Made by a program: the position numbers and the translations under genes. 64,000 bases of DNA from Clostridiales bacterium (GTDB lineage Bacteria; Bacillota; Clostridia; Christensenellales; CAG-138). The notes beneath the pieces were generated by a model. That model ran no database searches and was not told where the DNA came from. It worked only from the letters and a program-made list of their open reading frames with translations. Positions 8,086 through 15,755 of this stretch are shown here, piece by piece. Numbering within the stretch: position 1 is the first letter of the stretch; each line of letters begins with the position of its first letter. Location: contig SFNQ01000015.1 of the NCBI GenBank assembly GCA_004554165.1, positions 1-64,000 of the forward strand. Reading direction: 5' to 3'.

Positions 8086-8677
8086 TCAAACTGAACAGAT
8101 TTTCACGAACGCAGAAGTAATCACCGAAGCCGACGCCGAAACGGAGGTCCTTGCGGATCTCGCAGGGTACCAGGTCACCAAGGCAGAATTGTTCTCCCAT
8201 ACACGGGAGCCCGCCATTACGATCTGGGAGTCCCGGATCAAATTCAATATGGCCTGCCTGAGGAAATTTCCGAATGTCACCCACATCCAGATCCTGATCC
8301 ATCCGGAGCAAAAGCGGCTCATCATCCGCCCGTGTGAACCGGACGCACCGGATTCCCTTCGCTGGGCAAAGGGCGGCGGCGATAAGGAGCTCACAAACAG
8401 GGACCTGCTGTGCAGGCTGTTTGCCGCGAAGATTTTTGACCTGATGGGCTGGGATAATCAGTACCGCTATAAGATGATGGGCAAACCCGCCGTGTACAAC
8501 AACGAGGTCCTGTTCCTTTTCAGACTAACGGATTTTGAGCTGTTCACGAACGGGAAAAAGTCGAAATCGTATCTTCCCGGTGAGTGGCGGGATTACTTCG
8601 GCACGCCTGTCGAGCAGCATGAGGAATCATTCAAGATCGATCTTGCGGATGGATACATCACAACAACTAAAGCCTAA
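8075..8677 (+). CDS. accessory-domain protein 1 (paralogue of recombinase 3 tail)
   Basis: The 200-residue protein overlaps the end of recombinase 3 by 11 bases. It reproduces that protein's C-terminal domain in order: LAGYQV, ITIWESRIKFN, LRKFPNVTHIQILIHPEQKR, IIRPCEP, DSLRW, FDLMGWDNQYRYKMMG, and then LPGEWRDYFG matching CPAEWSDDFG of the recombinase. There is no resolvase domain, membrane segment or zinc motif. Such genes are often labelled 'integrase' in databases only because of this similarity. It is likely a DNA-binding or complex-forming partner of the recombinases; the biochemical role is unknown. Confidence 0.75.
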   Translation: MMDDQTEQIFTNAEVITEADAETEVLADLAGYQVTKAELFSHTREPAITIWESRIKFNMACLRKFPNVTHIQILIHPEQKRLIIRPCEPDAPDSLRWAKGGGDKELTNRDLLCRLFAAKIFDLMGWDNQYRYKMMGKPAVYNNEVLFLFRLTDFELFTNGKKSKSYLPGEWRDYFGTPVEQHEESFKIDLADGYITTTKA

Positions 8678-8691
8678 GGAGGGTGAACACA

Positions 8692-9138
8692 ATGATAAAC
8701 ATGGAAGAATTGAACCTTGACGGATTTCAGATCGTGAAATCTGAAATGTTTCTACACCTGCCGCGTAAAGCCGATCCGACTTGTACCATTTGGCCTACAA
8801 AAATATCGTTCAGCCGCATGACTCTTCAAGCGTTGAACAACTGTGAATATGTCCGGCTTGAGGTGAATCCAAGCACCAAATGCCTGCTGTTAGCGCCGAC
8901 CCATTCCAGCGACAAAGATAGCATCAGATGGATCAAGGGTCAGAAGGAATTCAGCGTTCGAAATATGGAATCCCGACAGTTTGGCGAAGAGGTTTATAAA
9001 GCATGGGGGCTTGATAAACAATACAATTTCCGGGCAGTCGGTCGGCTCGTATCTGCGCGAAACAAGATTATGATGCTATTCGATTTTTCAACTGCCGAAA
9101 TGTGGAAGACAAAAAAGGTAGGTAATCAAGGTGAATGA
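8692..9138 (+). CDS. accessory-domain protein 2
   Basis: The ATG at 8692 is chosen because GGAGGGTG lies at 8679-8686; the GTG at 8683 is inside that ribosome site. The 148-residue protein shares the family pattern with its neighbours: LDGFQIVKSEMF, CTIWPTKISFSRM, YVRLEVNPSTKCLLLAP, DSIRWIKG, WGLDKQYNFRAVGR, and MMLFDFSTAEMW. It lacks the extra C-terminal EW..FG segment. It overlaps the next gene by 8 bases. Function is unknown; the domain is probably shared with recombinase 3 for a common DNA or protein contact. Confidence 0.7.
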   Translation: MINMEELNLDGFQIVKSEMFLHLPRKADPTCTIWPTKISFSRMTLQALNNCEYVRLEVNPSTKCLLLAPTHSSDKDSIRWIKGQKEFSVRNMESRQFGEEVYKAWGLDKQYNFRAVGRLVSARNKIMMLFDFSTAEMWKTKKVGNQGE

Positions 9139-9499
9139 GACCTATATATCCTTTTACTTAAGATCCAATAAGATACATCTTTTTGTAGATTCGCTCCGGA
9201 ATATGGGAAGCCCGTCCCGGATCTGCTTCATGGTTGAGGAGAGCGGCGATACGCTGCTGGTTTCTCCATATGGGAAGCGGGACTTCAAATCGCACAGCGT
9301 GCCAACGGATGTTTATAAGGGGACGGGCGGTATGGAGGTTAACAGTTTCAAGCTCTGCCGAATCATAGCCGACCTCCATCATTGGGACCTCTCCCGATCT
9401 TATCGCGTTCCCGGTAAAGTGTACCCGGAGCAGAAGGTGGCCATTTTTAATCTTTCAGAGGCCGAGGTGATTGACCGCGCTGAGAGCGATATGCCCTGA
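9131..9499 (+). CDS. accessory-domain protein 3, shortest and most diverged
   Basis: The GTG start at 9131 lies inside the end of accessory protein 2. The 122-residue protein keeps the core of the family: ISFYLRSNKIHLFVDSLRNM, CFMVEESGDTLLVSPYG, a middle region VNSFKLCRIIADLHHWDLSRSYRVPG, and VAIFNLSEAEVI. The leading GYQV segment is missing and the IRW motif is lost. The stop at 9497-9499 directly abuts the first base of the TGCACCCC box array, so this gene is the last of the element. Function is unknown. Confidence 0.65.
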   Translation: MNETYISFYLRSNKIHLFVDSLRNMGSPSRICFMVEESGDTLLVSPYGKRDFKSHSVPTDVYKGTGGMEVNSFKLCRIIADLHHWDLSRSYRVPGKVYPEQKVAIFNLSEAEVIDRAESDMP

Positions 9500-9635
9500 T
9501 GCACCCCTCCCTCCAGAAATGCACCCCTCCCTGTGGCTAAATGCACCCCGCCCCACAGCAATTTGCACCCCACCCCATAGTTAAATGCACCCCGCCCCAT
9601 GCCAAAATGCACCCCGGGAAGCAAGGTGGGGTGCA
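9500..9635. repeat. six direct TGCACCCC boxes plus one inverted box
   Basis: TGCACCCC starts at 9500, 9520, 9542, 9564, 9586 and 9608, giving spacings of 20, 22, 22, 22 and 22 bases. The inverse GGGGTGCA lies at 9628-9635. Between boxes the units are similar, roughly AAATGCACCCCGCCCCA then 5 variable bases. The spacing keeps all boxes on one face of the helix. The array begins immediately after the last accessory gene and ends just before the host-gene remnant, as expected for the end of an integrated element. It is likely a multi-site protein-binding array (attachment-site arm sites or iterons). Confidence 0.85.
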
Positions 9636-9850
9636 TTGGTATCCAAATTAGCGTGATTTGCCACGAAGCCCGCAGTTCTGATGCCGCCGGTAAACCCGTC
9701 CCGCTTCGATACGCAGGCCAGAACCAGACCCACCAGCCCTGTAACCAGCGAAACCCAGGGCGTAATAAACAGAAAAACATCCGCAACAATGCCCAAAACC
9801 AGACTGGCAATGGCCTTACCTCTGCCCGGTACCGGCGCTCCGCTTTCCAT
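9581..9850 (-). pseudogene. DUF4190-like membrane protein, C-terminus replaced at element junction
   Basis: From the ATG at 9850 the frame encodes KAIASLVLGIVADVFLFITP and SLVTGLVGLVLACVSKRDG, then GGIRTAGFV. This is the usual two-helix DUF4190 pattern, in which a last hydrophobic helix should follow AGFV. Instead the frame reads ANHANLDTNAPHLAS and runs backwards through the box array to a stop at 9581. The host homology therefore ends near 9656-9662. The simplest reading is that the element inserted into this gene and removed its last segment. It lies divergent to the XRE gene, with two shared operator-like sites between them. Confidence 0.65.
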
Positions 9851-9920
9851 ACAACCATCCCCGCTTTCCTTTGAATACTTGCGGCAGACATTTTTTCTGT
9901 ACTGTCGCACATCCTATTTT

Positions 9921-9960
9921 AGATAATATTTATCTAAAAGTCAATAGACAAATATTATCT
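9921..9960. promoter_or_regulatory. paired operator-like dyads between divergent genes
   Basis: AGATAATATTTATCT at 9921-9935 is nearly self-complementary. AGACAAATATTATCT at 9946-9960 is its inverse with one mismatch. The two 15-base sites lie 10 bases apart, centre to centre 25 bases, between the DUF4190 remnant and the XRE gene. This arrangement suits a dimeric XRE repressor controlling both directions. Confidence 0.6.
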
Positions 9961-10020
9961 ATACTATAGTTGGGAGCAGCCCGACCGGCTGAGTTTTGAA
10001 GTAAGCGTGGTGCTGCTTGT

Positions 10021-10233
10021 TTGAAAAACCGCATCAAAGATTTGCGAGAGGACCATGATCTCACGCAGCGGCAGATTGCCGATGGCATCGGAATTACCCA
10101 GAGAAAATACAGCTATATCGAAACGGGCGTTCAACCCCTGACGGACGATTTGCTGGTGCGGCTTGCGCGCTACTATGGCGTCAGCATCGACTATCTGCTG
10201 CTGCAAACGGACAATCCCAAAAGGAATCCCTAG
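10021..10233 (+). CDS. small XRE-family regulator
   Basis: This 70-residue protein is almost entirely one Cro/CI helix-turn-helix: IKDLREDHDLTQRQIADGIG, TQRKYSYIETGVQPLTDDLL, VSIDYLLLQTDNP. The only usable start in frame is TTG at 10021, since a stop lies 24 bases upstream. The ribosome site is weak. It is divergent from the truncated DUF4190 gene and probably binds the two dyads at 9921-9960. Small regulators paired with a DUF4190-type membrane protein are common in Clostridia, and here the pair has been damaged by the insertion. Confidence 0.8.
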   Translation: MKNRIKDLREDHDLTQRQIADGIGITQRKYSYIETGVQPLTDDLLVRLARYYGVSIDYLLLQTDNPKRNP

Positions 10234-10381
10234 CCTGTCGCCGGACCCCGTCGGTGCGCAGCGAATTGCGCCGCCCCCTTTGTCTGTCACGCCGGCCATC
10301 CCCCGGGATTTGCAGCAGCAGTAGGAGGCGCAACAGCCCGTGCGGCTGCCGCCATATTGAGGGAAGGCGCCCCTGCGGGGC

Positions 10382-11221
10382 TTAGAACGCCTTCGCCGGC
10401 AGGGCCTCGATCCGCTCCGCCATATCGTCCAGCCAGCCGCCCTCGAAGGCTTCGATGTTGCCGCAGTCGCAGAGGGCGGCCAGGGCGGGCTCGATGGGAA
10501 GCTGTGCGCTGCCTGCAACTCCCAGGCGCGCGGCGGTTTCGTCAAGCCGGCTCTTTCCGAAGGGGTGGATGATCCTTCCGCAATCCGGGCATTTCACATA
10601 GCTCAGGTTCTCCACAAGGCCCAGCACGGGAACGTGCATCATGCCTGCCATGTTCACCGCTTTTTCCACGATCATGCCCACCAGTTCCTGCGGGCTTGTT
10701 ACCACGATGATGCCATCCAGCGGAATGGACTGGAATACCGTCAGCGGCACGTCGCCCGTCCCCGGCGGCATGTCGATGAACATCACGTCCACGTCGCCCC
10801 AGATCACGTCCGTCCAGAACTGCTTCACCATGCCTGCCAGAATCGGCCCGCGCCATACCACCGGCGCGGTGTCGGAATCCAGCAGCAGGTTCAGCGACAT
10901 GACCCGCACGCCCGTACGGCTCTCCACAGGATACATTCCCGCCTCGCTGCCCATGGCCTTCTCCACGAGGCCAAACGCCCGGGGGATGGAGGGGCCGGTG
11001 ATGTCCGCGTCAAGAACAGCGGTTTTCATTCCCCGCCTGCGGGCAAGCACTGCCAGCATGGAGGTCACCATGGATTTGCCCACGCCTCCCTTGCCGCTGG
11101 CCACGCCGATCACCCGCCGGATGCGGGACAGGGCGTGCGGCTTTTCCATAAAGTCCGCTTTTTCCCGGTTTGCACAGTTTTCCTGGCAGCTGCCGCAATC
11201 GTGGCTGCATTGTTCGCTCAT
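10382..11221 (-). CDS. mrp: Mrp/NBP35-family Fe-S cluster carrier ATPase
   Basis: The start at 11221 has GGGAGGAAAAG upstream. The 279-residue protein has a Cys-rich N-terminus (CSHDCGSCQENC), a deviant Walker A ASGKGGVGKS near residue 42-51, switch motif IDMPPGTGD, and the CPDCG pair near residue 212 that binds a bridging [4Fe-4S] cluster in the dimer. Mrp proteins assemble or deliver Fe-S clusters to apo-enzymes in the cytosol. It is co-directional with the ATP synthase operon, 117 bases after atpC, with its own ribosome site. This N-terminal Cys arrangement is frequent in anaerobes. Confidence 0.9.
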   Translation of the reverse strand: MSEQCSHDCGSCQENCANREKADFMEKPHALSRIRRVIGVASGKGGVGKSMVTSMLAVLARRRGMKTAVLDADITGPSIPRAFGLVEKAMGSEAGMYPVESRTGVRVMSLNLLLDSDTAPVVWRGPILAGMVKQFWTDVIWGDVDVMFIDMPPGTGDVPLTVFQSIPLDGIIVVTSPQELVGMIVEKAVNMAGMMHVPVLGLVENLSYVKCPDCGRIIHPFGKSRLDETAARLGVAGSAQLPIEPALAALCDCGNIEAFEGGWLDDMAERIEALPAKAF

Positions 11222-11338
11222 GGTTCTTTTCCTCCCTGCGCTGTATTGTTATGCGTCCTCTTCATGATATGCGCCCCGACTGCGCCTGTCAAACAGAACG
11301 GGCGCAGCGGCCCGCCGGGGGCGGCGCGTCACCCGCCG

Positions 11339-11734
11339 TTACCGTTTGAGCCGCAGCCGCGCCATGGCCCGGCTGAGCGAGAGCTGGCTGTGACGGTGCT
11401 CGAGAATGCTCTGCCTCTGGCGCAGCTCCTCCGTGGCCTTTTCATAGGCGGCGCGGGCGCGGTTTTCATCGATCTCCTCCGGCCACTCGCAGGCCTGCGC
11501 AAAAACCAGCACCCGATCCGGCCGCACTTCCAAAAAGCCCATGGAGTGAAACGCCCGGCGCTCCTGCCCGCTCTGCCGCAGGACCAGCGTTCCGTCTGCC
11601 AGGGGCGCGACCATGGGCGCATGCCCGGCGAGCACGGCCAGTCGCCCGTCGCAGGCCTCCACAATGATCTGTTCCACCTCGCCGTCAAAAAACTGCCGCT
11701 CCGGCGTGAGCACCTCCAGCCGAAAGGTTTTCAT
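11339..11734 (-). CDS. atpC: ATP synthase epsilon subunit
   Basis: The 131-residue protein starts MKTFRLEVLTPERQFFDGEV, the beta-sandwich domain of F1 epsilon, with the conserved GRLAVLAGHAPMVAPL segment. Residues about 88-131 form the C-terminal helical hairpin (ENRARAAYEKATEELRQR). It belongs to the central stalk and can inhibit ATP hydrolysis. The gene follows atpD by 4 bases and ends the operon. Length and order are standard. Confidence 0.93.
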   Translation of the reverse strand: MKTFRLEVLTPERQFFDGEVEQIIVEACDGRLAVLAGHAPMVAPLADGTLVLRQSGQERRAFHSMGFLEVRPDRVLVFAQACEWPEEIDENRARAAYEKATEELRQRQSILEHRHSQLSLSRAMARLRLKR

Positions 11735-11738
11735 GGGC

Positions 11739-13148
11739 CTACGCCTCCGCCCGCCGGAGCGTTCTGGCCTTTTCCCTTGCGTCATCCAGGTCGCCCACGA
11801 GGAAGAAGGCCTCCTCCGGCAGATCGTCCGCATGGCCCGCGAGAATCTCGCTGACGCTCTCGATCGTGGCGGATACGGGGACGGAGCGGCCCCGTAGCCC
11901 GGTAAAGGCCTCCGCCACAAACAGGGGCTGCGACATGAACTTTTGCAGCTTTCTCGCCCGGTACACCGTGAGCTTATCCGCCTCGGACAACTCGTCCATG
12001 CCCAGGATGGAGATGATATCCTGCAATTCATGGTAGCGTTGCAGGCACTCCTGCACGCTGCGCGCCGCCCGATAGTGCTCCTCCCCGAGAATCAGCGGGT
12101 CCAGGATACGCGAGGTGGACTCCAGCGGGCTCACGGCAGGGTAAATGCCCTGCTCGGAGATGGCGCGGGAGAGCACGGTGGTGGCGTCAAGATGGGCAAA
12201 GATAGACGCCGGCGCCGGATCGGTCAGGTCGTCCGCAGGCACATATACCGCCTGCACCGAGGTAATGGAGCCCCGGTCGGTGGAGGCGATGCGCTCCTCC
12301 AGCGCGCCCAACTCGTTGGCCAGCGTGGGCTGATAGCCCACGGCGGAGGGCATGCGCCCCAGCAGCGCGGAGATTTCGTTGCCCGCCTGCACAAAGCGGT
12401 AGATATTGTCGAAGAACAGCAGCACGTCCATGCCCCGCTCGTCCCGCAGGTACTCGGCCATGGTCAGGCCCGTAAGCGCCGCGCGCATGCGCGAGCCCGG
12501 CGGCTCGTTCATCTGCCCAAAGGTCAGGACGGTTTTTTCAATCACGCCGGATTGGCGCATATCCAGCAGCAGCTCGTTGCCCTCCCGGCTGCGCTCGCCC
12601 ACGCCCGTAAAGACGGAGTAGCCGCCGTGGTTTACGGCAACGTTGTGGATCAGCTCCATGATGAGCACGGTCTTGCCCACGCCCGCGCCGCCGAACAGGC
12701 CGATTTTTCCGCCCTTGGGGTAGGGCGCCAGCAGGTCGATGACCTTGATGCCCGTTTCCAGCAGCGTGGTCGCGGGATGCTGGCGGGCAAGCTCCGGCGC
12801 CTTCTGATGGATGCCGCGCGTCTCTGCGGCGGCGATGGGGCCCAGCCCATCGATGGGTCTGCCCAGCACGTCCACCGCGCGGCCGATCACCGCATCGCCC
12901 ACGGGCACGCGGATGCCGTCGGACACGAAGACCACCGCTGCGCCGAGCCGCAGCCCGTCCGGCGCATCCAGCGCGGTGCAGCGTACAACGCCCGGCGCGA
13001 CCTGCGCCGCAACCTCCATATGGAATTCCCCCTCCGCAAGCCGCAGCAGCGCGTTGACCGGCGGCTCCGCTCCCGTCTCAAAGCGCACGTCCAGCACCGG
13101 GCCGTCAATGCTTATGATTCTTCCGGACGGAATACCTTTTTCTTCCAT
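11739..13148 (-). CDS. atpD: ATP synthase beta subunit
   Basis: The 469-residue catalytic subunit of F1 carries P-loop GGAGVGKT, the catalytic glutamate in GERSREGNEL, DNIYRFVQAGNEISALLGRMPSAVGYQPTL, and GMDELSEADK, the DELSEED-like loop. It makes ATP at the alpha/beta interface as gamma rotates. The start MEEKGIPSGRI is preceded by AAAGGAGAGAAACGC. Gene order gamma-beta-epsilon is canonical. The core motifs are intact. Confidence 0.96.
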   Translation of the reverse strand: MEEKGIPSGRIISIDGPVLDVRFETGAEPPVNALLRLAEGEFHMEVAAQVAPGVVRCTALDAPDGLRLGAAVVFVSDGIRVPVGDAVIGRAVDVLGRPIDGLGPIAAAETRGIHQKAPELARQHPATTLLETGIKVIDLLAPYPKGGKIGLFGGAGVGKTVLIMELIHNVAVNHGGYSVFTGVGERSREGNELLLDMRQSGVIEKTVLTFGQMNEPPGSRMRAALTGLTMAEYLRDERGMDVLLFFDNIYRFVQAGNEISALLGRMPSAVGYQPTLANELGALEERIASTDRGSITSVQAVYVPADDLTDPAPASIFAHLDATTVLSRAISEQGIYPAVSPLESTSRILDPLILGEEHYRAARSVQECLQRYHELQDIISILGMDELSEADKLTVYRARKLQKFMSQPLFVAEAFTGLRGRSVPVSATIESVSEILAGHADDLPEEAFFLVGDLDDAREKARTLRRAEA

Positions 13149-13171
13149 GCGTTTCTCTCCTTTTTGCGCCG

Positions 13172-14041
13172 CTATTGCCGGAGCAGCCCCGCCGCCACGG
13201 TTTCGGTCAGCTCCTGGGTGATGCGAAGCTGCCGCGCGCTGTGGTAGGCATGCCGGAGCTTTGCAATGAGCTCGTCCGCGTTCTTTGTGGCGTTTTGCAT
13301 GGCGTTCATGCGCGCGCTCTGTTCGCTGGCATAGGACTGGGCCATCGCGCCAAAGAGCAGCCCCACCGCATACTGCGGCGCAAGCTCGTAAAACACCCGC
13401 TCCGGCGAGGGATGATAGATCATATCCAGATCGTAATCGTACTCCACCGTCACGTTCTGGTAATCCCGGATGGACAGGGGCAGCAGCCGCACCTGCCGCG
13501 GATACTGGGAGGACGCGTTCAAAAACCTGGTATAGATCAGGTTCACCTGATCGACCTCGCCGCTGTCGTACAGCGCCACGAGGGTATCCTTCACCTGGCG
13601 CGCATTGCCCAGGGAGGGGTTTTGCGCCATGCCGGGAAACGCATGGTCGGGCTTTTGTCCGCGACGCGTGAAATACTCCGTTGCGAGGATGCCGATGGTG
13701 GCGATATAGGGCCGCACGGGCTGCCGGTCGATGATGCGGGAGGCGAGATTCAGCACGTTGTGGTTGTAAGCGCCGGCCATGCCCTTGTCCCCCGCGATGA
13801 CAAGATACGCCGCGCGCCGCACCGGCCGCTGGGTGAGGTACTCATACTCCAGCGAGGGCGAGCGCGAGAGGATGTCCTTGACCGCAGAGCGGATGCGGTT
13901 GAAATACTCCCGGTTATAGTCCACATGCTGGCGCAGCTTTTTCATGCGCGAGGCGGAGAGCAGGTACATGGCGTTTGTAATCTGCCTGGTCTCCTCCACG
14001 GCGCGAATATGCTCCTTGAGCTGGTTCAGGTTTTTTTCCAT
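13172..14041 (-). CDS. atpG: ATP synthase gamma subunit
   Basis: The 289-residue rotor shaft has the conserved N-terminal helix (KEHIRAVEETRQITNAMYLL) and C-terminal helix (ARMNAMQNATKNADELI...TQELTETVAAG). The central Rossmann-like part carries AAYLVIAGDKGMAGAYN. It transmits rotation from the c-ring to the alpha/beta hexamer. The start overlaps the end of atpA by 16 bases. It is slightly diverged (TNAMYLL in place of the usual TKAMEMV) but otherwise normal. Confidence 0.94.
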   Translation of the reverse strand: MEKNLNQLKEHIRAVEETRQITNAMYLLSASRMKKLRQHVDYNREYFNRIRSAVKDILSRSPSLEYEYLTQRPVRRAAYLVIAGDKGMAGAYNHNVLNLASRIIDRQPVRPYIATIGILATEYFTRRGQKPDHAFPGMAQNPSLGNARQVKDTLVALYDSGEVDQVNLIYTRFLNASSQYPRQVRLLPLSIRDYQNVTVEYDYDLDMIYHPSPERVFYELAPQYAVGLLFGAMAQSYASEQSARMNAMQNATKNADELIAKLRHAYHSARQLRITQELTETVAAGLLRQ

Positions 14042-15522
14042 GTTGATGCAAATGCCTCGATCGCCGCGGTAAGCCGCTGCTTTGTGCCGTCGGTAAGCTG
14101 GCCGGCGCGCTGGATTGCCGACAGCAGGACGGAGGATTCCTCCTGAAGCTGCAAAAGCAGCGCCCGGACAAACTCCTGCACCTGTTCTGCCGGAATCCCC
14201 GCCAGGGCGCGTCCGGTGTACGAAAGCAGCAGCGCAATCTCCTCCGACAGCGCATAGGGCCGCTGGGGCTTTTGCTTGAGCAGCTCCACAAGCCGCGTGC
14301 CCGCGTCCAGCTGCGCCTTTGTCGCGGCGTCCAGATCGGACCCGAACTGGGCGAAGATGGCAAGCTCCCGGTACTGCGCAAGCTCCAGCCGGAGCGTCCC
14401 CGCCACTGCGCGCATGGCCTTGCGCTGCGCGCTCCGGCCCACGCGGGAAACCGAGAGGCCAACGTTCACCGCGGGCCGCACGCCCGCGCGGAACAGCTCG
14501 CTTTCCAGATAGATCTGCCCGTCCGTAATGGAGATCACATTTGTGGGGATATAGGCGCTGATGTCGCCCCCGGTGGTTTCAACGATGGGCAGCGCGGTCA
14601 TGGAGCCGCCGCCGTGCGCCTCGTCCAGCTGGGCGCTGCGCTCAAGCAGCCGGCTGTGCAGGTAGAACACATCGCCCGGATAGGCCTCGCGTCCCGGCGG
14701 CCGGTGCAGCAGCAGCGAGAGCGTGCGGTAGGCCACGGCATGCTTGCTCAGGTCGTCGTACACCACAAGCGCATCCCGCCCGCTGTACATGAACTCCTCC
14801 GCAATGGCGCAGGCCGCATAGGGCGCGATGTACTGCATGGCCGCGGGGTCGGAGGCGGTGGCCGCAACCACCACCGTATAGTCCAGCGCGCCCGATTGTT
14901 CCAGAGTTTCGATCATCCCGGCGATGCTGGAAGCCTTCTGCCCGATGGCGCAGTAAACGCAGAGCATCTTTTTGCCGCGCTGGTTCAGGATGATATCCGT
15001 GACAATGGTGGTTTTTCCGGTCTGCCGGTCGCCGATGATGAGCTCCCGCTGGCCGCGGCCGATGGGAATCATGGCGTCCAGGGCGAGGATGCCCGTCTCC
15101 AGCGCTCTGTTCACCTTGCCCCGCGCCATGATGCCCGGCGCGTCGCATTCGATGGGCCGGTATGCCGTGTTGTGCGGCAGCTCCCCAACGAGCGAACGGC
15201 CCACCGGGTCTACAATGCGGCCGATGAGCGCATCGCCCACGGGCACCTGCATGGACTGCCCCGTGCCGCGGCACATGGAGCCCACCGCAGGCGTGCCGTT
15301 GAGCATGGCGGCGCGCAGGCAGTTCTCGTCCAGATGCAGCACAATGCCGTAAGCCTCGTCCTCAAAGCGGAGAAGCTCCCCGTAGCGGCAGTCCCGCAGG
15401 CCCCGCACCTCGACCACGCCGTCCGCAGAGGACGTAACCGTTCCATAATCGTAGGTGGTGGGCGCAAACGAGAGCTGCTCGAGCTGCTTTCTGATGTAGC
15501 TGCCGATATCGATTCCTGCCAT
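14026..15522 (-). CDS. atpA: ATP synthase alpha subunit
   Basis: This 498-residue F1 subunit has P-loop GDRQTGKT, FYLHSRLLERSAQL, and the Arg-finger region NVGLSVSRVGRSAQRKAM. It forms the noncatalytic half of the F1 hexamer. I chose the ATG at 15522 because GGGGAG lies 8 bases before it; an ATG two codons upstream (15528) sits only 2 bases after the same site. The N-terminal helix (IGSYIRKQLEQLSF) that normally docks onto delta is present, although the matching delta domain is not. Confidence 0.95.
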   Translation of the reverse strand: MAGIDIGSYIRKQLEQLSFAPTTYDYGTVTSSADGVVEVRGLRDCRYGELLRFEDEAYGIVLHLDENCLRAAMLNGTPAVGSMCRGTGQSMQVPVGDALIGRIVDPVGRSLVGELPHNTAYRPIECDAPGIMARGKVNRALETGILALDAMIPIGRGQRELIIGDRQTGKTTIVTDIILNQRGKKMLCVYCAIGQKASSIAGMIETLEQSGALDYTVVVAATASDPAAMQYIAPYAACAIAEEFMYSGRDALVVYDDLSKHAVAYRTLSLLLHRPPGREAYPGDVFYLHSRLLERSAQLDEAHGGGSMTALPIVETTGGDISAYIPTNVISITDGQIYLESELFRAGVRPAVNVGLSVSRVGRSAQRKAMRAVAGTLRLELAQYRELAIFAQFGSDLDAATKAQLDAGTRLVELLKQKPQRPYALSEEIALLLSYTGRALAGIPAEQVQEFVRALLLQLQEESSVLLSAIQRAGQLTDGTKQRLTAAIEAFASTWKKT

Positions 15523-15524
15523 CG

Positions 15525-15755
15525 TCATTCTCCCCGCGCCAGCAGGTCCCGCACCTCGGAAAGGCGCGTTTTCAGGCTGGCGTCATAGACGTGGTTTCCC
15601 ATGTAAATCTTAAAGCCGCCGAGCAGAGTGTCGTCGGTTTCCACCTGCATGCTCTGCACGGGCGTCCCCGTAGCCCGGTGGAGCCGCGCCTTGAGATGGG
15701 CGATATTCTCCCCGCCGAAATTCGCCGGCACAGCCAGAATAACGCGCCGCTTCAT
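15525..15755 (-). CDS. atpH: ATP synthase delta subunit, C-terminal domain only
   Basis: The 76-residue product matches only the end of F1 delta: VQSMQVETDDTLLGGFKI, MGNHVYDASLKTRLSEVRDLL. Usual delta subunits have 175-185 residues with an N-terminal six-helix bundle that caps the alpha subunits. No such bundle is encoded here. The ATG shares ATGA with the atpF stop, atpF has normal length, and no extra reading frame fits between them. So this is a compact gene rather than an obvious frameshift. The remaining domain is the part that contacts the b dimer. How the stator reaches F1 is open. Confidence 0.88.
   Translation of the reverse strand: MKRRVILAVPANFGGENIAHLKARLHRATGTPVQSMQVETDDTLLGGFKIYMGNHVYDASLKTRLSEVRDLLARGE

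Noticed and set aside
9500..9635. CRISPR-like array
   Set aside because: Boxes of 8 bases and units of 22 bases with similar spacers are too short for CRISPR repeats, spacers are not unique, and no cas gene is present.
10234..10381. Cys-rich minus-strand peptide (TGCCASYCCCKSRGM) between the XRE and mrp genes
   Set aside because: The frame begins inside mrp in another phase and no start or ribosome site was found; a precursor peptide cannot be supported.
11943..13247. Long plus-strand frames over the ATP synthase genes (also at 10565, 14272 and 16583)
   Set aside because: They are antisense shadows of conserved subunits in G+C-rich DNA, rich in His, Arg and Gln, without ribosome sites.
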